Origin: an uncultured Geobacteraceae bacterium
GTDB lineage: Bacteria; Desulfobacterota; Desulfuromonadia; Desulfuromonadales; Geopsychrobacteraceae
DNA: 64,000 bases
Assembly: GCA_937958075.1 (NCBI GenBank)
Contig: CALFFB010000009.1
Coordinates: forward strand, 29,551-93,550
Direction: 5' to 3'
Shown here piece after piece: positions 61,469-64,000 of the stretch. Position 1 is the first letter of the stretch; every line of letters starts with the position of its first letter. Position numbers and translations under genes: made by a program. Below the pieces are notes generated by a model. That model was not told the origin of the DNA, did not search any database, and saw nothing but the letters and a program-made list of their open reading frames with translations.

Positions 61469-63088
61469 TTAAAGACCGAGCTTCTTGAAAAAATCGTTTC
61501 CTTTGTCGTCAACCAGAATAAAAGCCGGAAAGTCAACAACGTCAATTTTCCAGACGGCTTCCATGCCCAGTTCCGGGAAGTCAATACATTCAACCTTCTT
61601 GATGTTCTCTTCCGCCAGCACGGCCGCCGGGCCGCCGATGGAGCCGAGGTAAAAGCCCCCATGCTTGGCGCAGGCGTCCGTGACCTGCTGACTGCGGTTG
61701 CCCTTGGCAATCATCACCATCGATCCGCCATGGCTCTGCAGCAGATCAACATAACTGTCCATGCGTCCGGCGGTCGTCGGTCCGAAGGAACCGGAGGCCT
61801 TGCCTGCCGGTGTCTTGGCCGGGCCGGCGTAATAGATGGGATGCTGCTTCAGGTAGTCGGGGAGGGGTTTGCCGCTATCGAGAATCTCCTTGAACTTGGC
61901 GTGGGCAATATCCCGTCCGACAACAATGGTGCCATCAAGGAGCAGGGGCGCGCCCACCTCCAGTTTGGACAGATCAGCGAGGATATCCTTCATGGGACGA
62001 TTGAGATCGATACGTGTTCCCTGACTGCTCTTGCCGCGATACTTCTCCGGGATCAGGCGGCCCGGGTTGCGATCGAGCTCTTCGACAAAGAGACCTTCCC
62101 TGGTGATTTTCGCCTTGATATTGCGATCGGCAGAACAGGACACAGCCATGCCGACAGGGCAGGAGGCGCCATGCCGTGGCAGACGGATGACACGCACATC
62201 ATGGGCAAAATACTTGCCGCCGAACTGGGCGCCGATACCCAGTTCCTGGGCGGCCTTGAGGAGTTTTTCTTCCAGTTCCAGATCGCGGAAGGCCCGGCCA
62301 TGCTCGTTGCCGCTGGTGGGCAGATCGTCCAGATAACGGGCGGTCGCCAGCTTGACGGTCTTCATGCAGGCATCAGCCGAGGTGCCACCGATAACAAAAG
62401 CCAGGTGATACGGCGGGCAGGCCGCGGTGCCGATGGTTTTCATCTTCTGCACCAGAAAGTTGTAGAGGGAATCAGGATTCAGCAGGGCCTTGGTTTCCTG
62501 GAACAGCATGGTCTTGTTGGCGCTGCCGCCACCCTTGGCGATAAACAGAAACTTGTAGGCATCCCCCTCGGTGGCGTAAAGGTCGATCTGGGCCGGCAGG
62601 TTGGTGCCGGTGTTTTTTTCCTTGTACATATCGAGGGCAACAGTCTGGCTGTAGCGCAGGTTCTCCTCGGTGTAGGTCTTGAAAACCCCGGCCGAGATCT
62701 TTTCGGCGTCATTGCAGCCGGTCCAGACCTGCTGGCCTTTTTTGGCGACAACCGTGGCCGTGCCGGTGTCCTGGCAGGTGGGCAGTTCAAATTGCGCGGA
62801 GATTTCCGCGTTACGCAGAAACGCCATGGCTACGCCGCGGTCATTGTCGGAGGCGTCCGGGTCCGACAGGATTTTCGCAACCTGCTCATTGTGCTCGGCA
62901 CGCAACAGAAAAGAGACATCGCGCATGGCCGTGTTCGACAGGACGGTCAGGGCCTCAGGGTCAACCTTGACCACCTCCTTGCCGTCAAACTCAGCGACAC
63001 TGACATATTTTTCCGAATCTTCAATTTTGTAGTAGGCGGTTTTGTCGGCCCCCAGTGGCATGGGATCCTGATAGGTGAAATCTGGCAT
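61469..63088 (-). CDS. Class I (iron-sulfur) fumarate hydratase
   Basis: A 539-residue single-chain fumarase of the FumA/FumB type, interconverting fumarate and malate in the TCA cycle. Cys residues for the [4Fe-4S] cluster are expected in LPTCQDTGT, in the [10 protein letters not shown] region and in the [12 protein letters not shown] region. The N-terminal alpha and C-terminal beta regions are joined, the latter showing [19 protein letters not shown] (in part) and KGNRS. An oxygen-sensitive fumarase fits an anaerobe. AAAAGGAG precedes the ATG. Confidence 0.95.
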   Translation of the reverse strand: MPDFTYQDPMPLGADKTAYYKIEDSEKYVSVAEFDGKEVVKVDPEALTVLSNTAMRDVSFLLRAEHNEQVAKILSDPDASDNDRGVAMAFLRNAEISAQFELPTCQDTGTATVVAKKGQQVWTGCNDAEKISAGVFKTYTEENLRYSQTVALDMYKEKNTGTNLPAQIDLYATEGDAYKFLFIAKGGGSANKTMLFQETKALLNPDSLYNFLVQKMKTIGTAACPPYHLAFVIGGTSADACMKTVKLATARYLDDLPTSGNEHGRAFRDLELEEKLLKAAQELGIGAQFGGKYFAHDVRVIRLPRHGASCPVGMAVSCSADRNIKAKITREGLFVEELDRNPGRLIPEKYRGKSSQGTRIDLNRPMKDILADLSKLEVGAPLLLDGTIVVGRDIAHAKFKEILDSGKPLPDYLKQHPIYYAGPAKTPAGKASGSFGPTTAGRMDSYVDLLQSHGGSMVMIAKGNRSQQVTDACAKHGGFYLGSIGGPAAVLAEENIKKVECIDFPELGMEAVWKIDVVDFPAFILVDDKGNDFFKKLGL

Positions 63089-63159
63089 CTCTCTCGCTCC
63101 TTTTGGTAATGAAATGTCAATAAGGGTAAGGCAAGCACAAGCCTTGAAAAACGAAACAG

Positions 63160-63188
63160 ACTATAGGCGATTTTTCTCCTCCTGTCGA
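63160..63188 (-). promoter_or_regulatory. Sigma-70-like promoter of the fumarase gene
   Basis: On the minus strand TCGACA (63188-63183), a 17-base spacer and TATAGT (63165-63160), about 70 bases before the start codon. Confidence 0.68.
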
Positions 63189-63299
63189 CTTTTTCATCCA
63201 TATTGTTCTCCTGTTGGAGCAAGGGTTTTCTTGAGTGTTCATGACGGTCTGCCATTTCCCTCGGGGTTTTCCTGCGGGGTGTTTCTGGCGTAATATAAA

Positions 63300-63328
63300 T
63301 TGACAGAAATACTCAGGTATGTTAGAGA
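63300..63328 (+). promoter_or_regulatory. Candidate promoter of cysE
   Basis: A perfect TTGACA at 63300-63305 followed after 17 bases by TAGAGA, a poor -10. A leader of about 120 bases would precede cysE. Confidence 0.45.
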
Positions 63329-63451
63329 TTGGCGCGCAACGGCCAGGGAGGAGTTGTCAGTTCATGATGGCCTGGTTTGGTAACAGGGCATTATCCCTGA
63401 AAAGAAGGCACCGAAACCGGGTGTTATGATGTTACGACAGGAGGCGAGTCT

Positions 63452-64000
63452 ATGTTCAGCTGGTTAAAGGATGACATCAAAGCTGTTTTCGAGCGTGATC
63501 CCGCAGTTCGCAGTATTTTTGAAGTGATTTTCTGCTACCCGGGATTCCATGCCATGCTCTTCTATCGTGCCTCCCACTGGCTGTGGCGGAGAAACCGCAC
63601 GTTTCTCGGACGTTTTGTGTCACATCTCGGTCGGTTCTTTACCGGGATCGAAATCCATCCGGGGGCAACCATCGGCAAGGGATTTTTTATCGATCACGGA
63701 ATGGGTGTTGTCATTGGTGAAACTGCTGAAATCGGTGAAAACTGCACCCTCTATCATGGTGTGACCCTGGGCGGCACCTCCTGGGCTAAAGAGAAACGTC
63801 ACCCGACTCTGGGGGACAATGTGATTATCGGTGCCGGCGCCAAGATCCTGGGTCCATTCAAGGTGGGTGACGACAGTAAAATCGGTTCCAACTCTGTTGT
63901 CGTCAAGGAAGTGCCTCCTATGGCCACGGTGGTCGGTATCCCCGGACGGGTGGTCCTGTCGGAAGGGAAACGCCAGGGGATAGATCTGCAGCATGGGGAG
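63452..64000 (+). CDS. cysE: Serine O-acetyltransferase, N-terminal part
   Basis: The frame is open to the end of the window, giving 183 residues of a protein usually 200-260 long (EpsC/CysE short type). The start ATG 63452 follows AGGAGG by seven bases. The N-terminal helical part ([18 protein letters not shown]) leads to the hexapeptide left-handed helix from about residue 68 ([22 protein letters not shown] in part, [28 protein letters not shown] in part), with catalytic His and Asp in FIDHG. It makes O-acetylserine, the first step of cysteine synthesis. Confidence 0.95.
   Translation, partial: MFSWLKDDIKAVFERDPAVRSIFEVIFCYPGFHAMLFYRASHWLWRRNRTFLGRFVSHLGRFFTGIEIHPGATIGKGFFIDHGMGVVIGETAEIGENCTLYHGVTLGGTSWAKEKRHPTLGDNVIIGAGAKILGPFKVGDDSKIGSNSVVVKEVPPMATVVGIPGRVVLSEGKRQGIDLQHGE

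Larger units (their letters stand above)
63089..63451. other. Divergent intergenic region between fumarase and cysE
   Basis: 363 bases without a convincing gene. It holds the fumarase promoter near 63160-63188 and a likely cysE promoter beginning at 63300. A short frame on the minus strand from about 63205 overlaps the fumarase start and is not credible. Confidence 0.6.

Noticed and set aside
61661..63109. Long plus-strand open frame (482 codons) opposite fumarase
   Set aside because: Fully antisense to a secure enzyme gene, no recognisable domain and no ribosome site; an artefact of codon bias.
63120..63210. Short minus-strand frame overlapping the fumarase leader
   Set aside because: It spans the proposed fumarase promoter and runs into the fumarase start in another frame; no independent support.

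Overview
The window is an ordinary, gene-dense stretch of a Gram-negative chromosome, most likely from a deltaproteobacterium of the Desulfuromonadales (Geobacter/Pelobacter/Desulfuromonas group). That placement is an inference from several features: the tig-clpP-clpX-lon order, paired XRE-cupin regulators, a class I fumarase, a small FmdB-like zinc-ribbon protein, a TPP-riboswitch thi operon of the order thiF-S-G-H-E, and the typical Desulfuromonadales mix of MCP, HDOD and DUF proteins. I see no insertion sequence, prophage, CRISPR array, rRNA operon or plasmid-type gene.

Layout. 1-2.6 kb: the 3' half of pnp, then dut, a DUF493 gene and a Sua5/YrdC gene, closed by a terminator. 2.66-3.13 kb, minus strand: secG followed by tRNA-Leu(GAG), the same pairing as secG-leuU of E. 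coli. 3.4-6.2 kb: two tandem XRE-cupin regulators, an HU/IHF gene, a gamma-carbonic-anhydrase-like protein and a cyclic-nucleotide-binding protein. 6.3-12.8 kb: tRNA-His and tRNA-Leu(TAG), then the proteostasis block tig, clpP, clpX, lon and a second HU gene. 12.8-13.2 kb: two identical tRNA-Asp genes and tRNA-Val. 13.2-19.6 kb: signalling, with an ANTAR response regulator, a chemoreceptor, a PAS histidine kinase and two small unknown proteins.

19.6-23.5 kb: a minus-strand thiamine operon behind a TPP riboswitch whose terminator abuts thiF. 23.5-30.3 kb: a small unknown, a DAHP synthase, yggT, a DivIVA-like protein, a DUF167 protein, a TonB-dependent receptor, an FmdB-like protein and folD. 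30.3-31.3 kb: a TonB-type protein on the minus strand. 31.5-42.1 kb: pta, then a long co-directional run that joins division-linked wall remodelling (ftsE, ftsX, an EnvC-like activator, a CtpA protease, a YibQ-like deacetylase family protein) to xseA-xseB-ispA-dxs, which start isoprenoid synthesis. 42.2-49.9 kb: a BioD/DRTGG protein, lipB, an SDR enzyme, an HDOD protein, tlyA, a HIT protein, a RelA/SpoT-like protein with a degenerate synthetase region and a polysaccharide deacetylase. 49.9-54.5 kb: a Bax-like lipoprotein, YjbQ, a ferritin-like protein, small unknowns and htpG. 54.6-64.0 kb: trmL, metY, a DUF1622 protein, a DEAD-box helicase, an RND/MMPL exporter, fumarase and the 5' part of cysE.

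I found no clearly new system. The observations most worth a second look are a 24-bp perfect hairpin without a U-tract just before tlyA, the RelA/SpoT-like protein, a ThiF carrying an N-terminal beta-grasp-like region beside a free ThiS, the A12-A23 mismatch shared by both tRNA-Asp genes, and several small unannotated-looking genes. All calls rest on reading the sequence and family knowledge; no database search was run.
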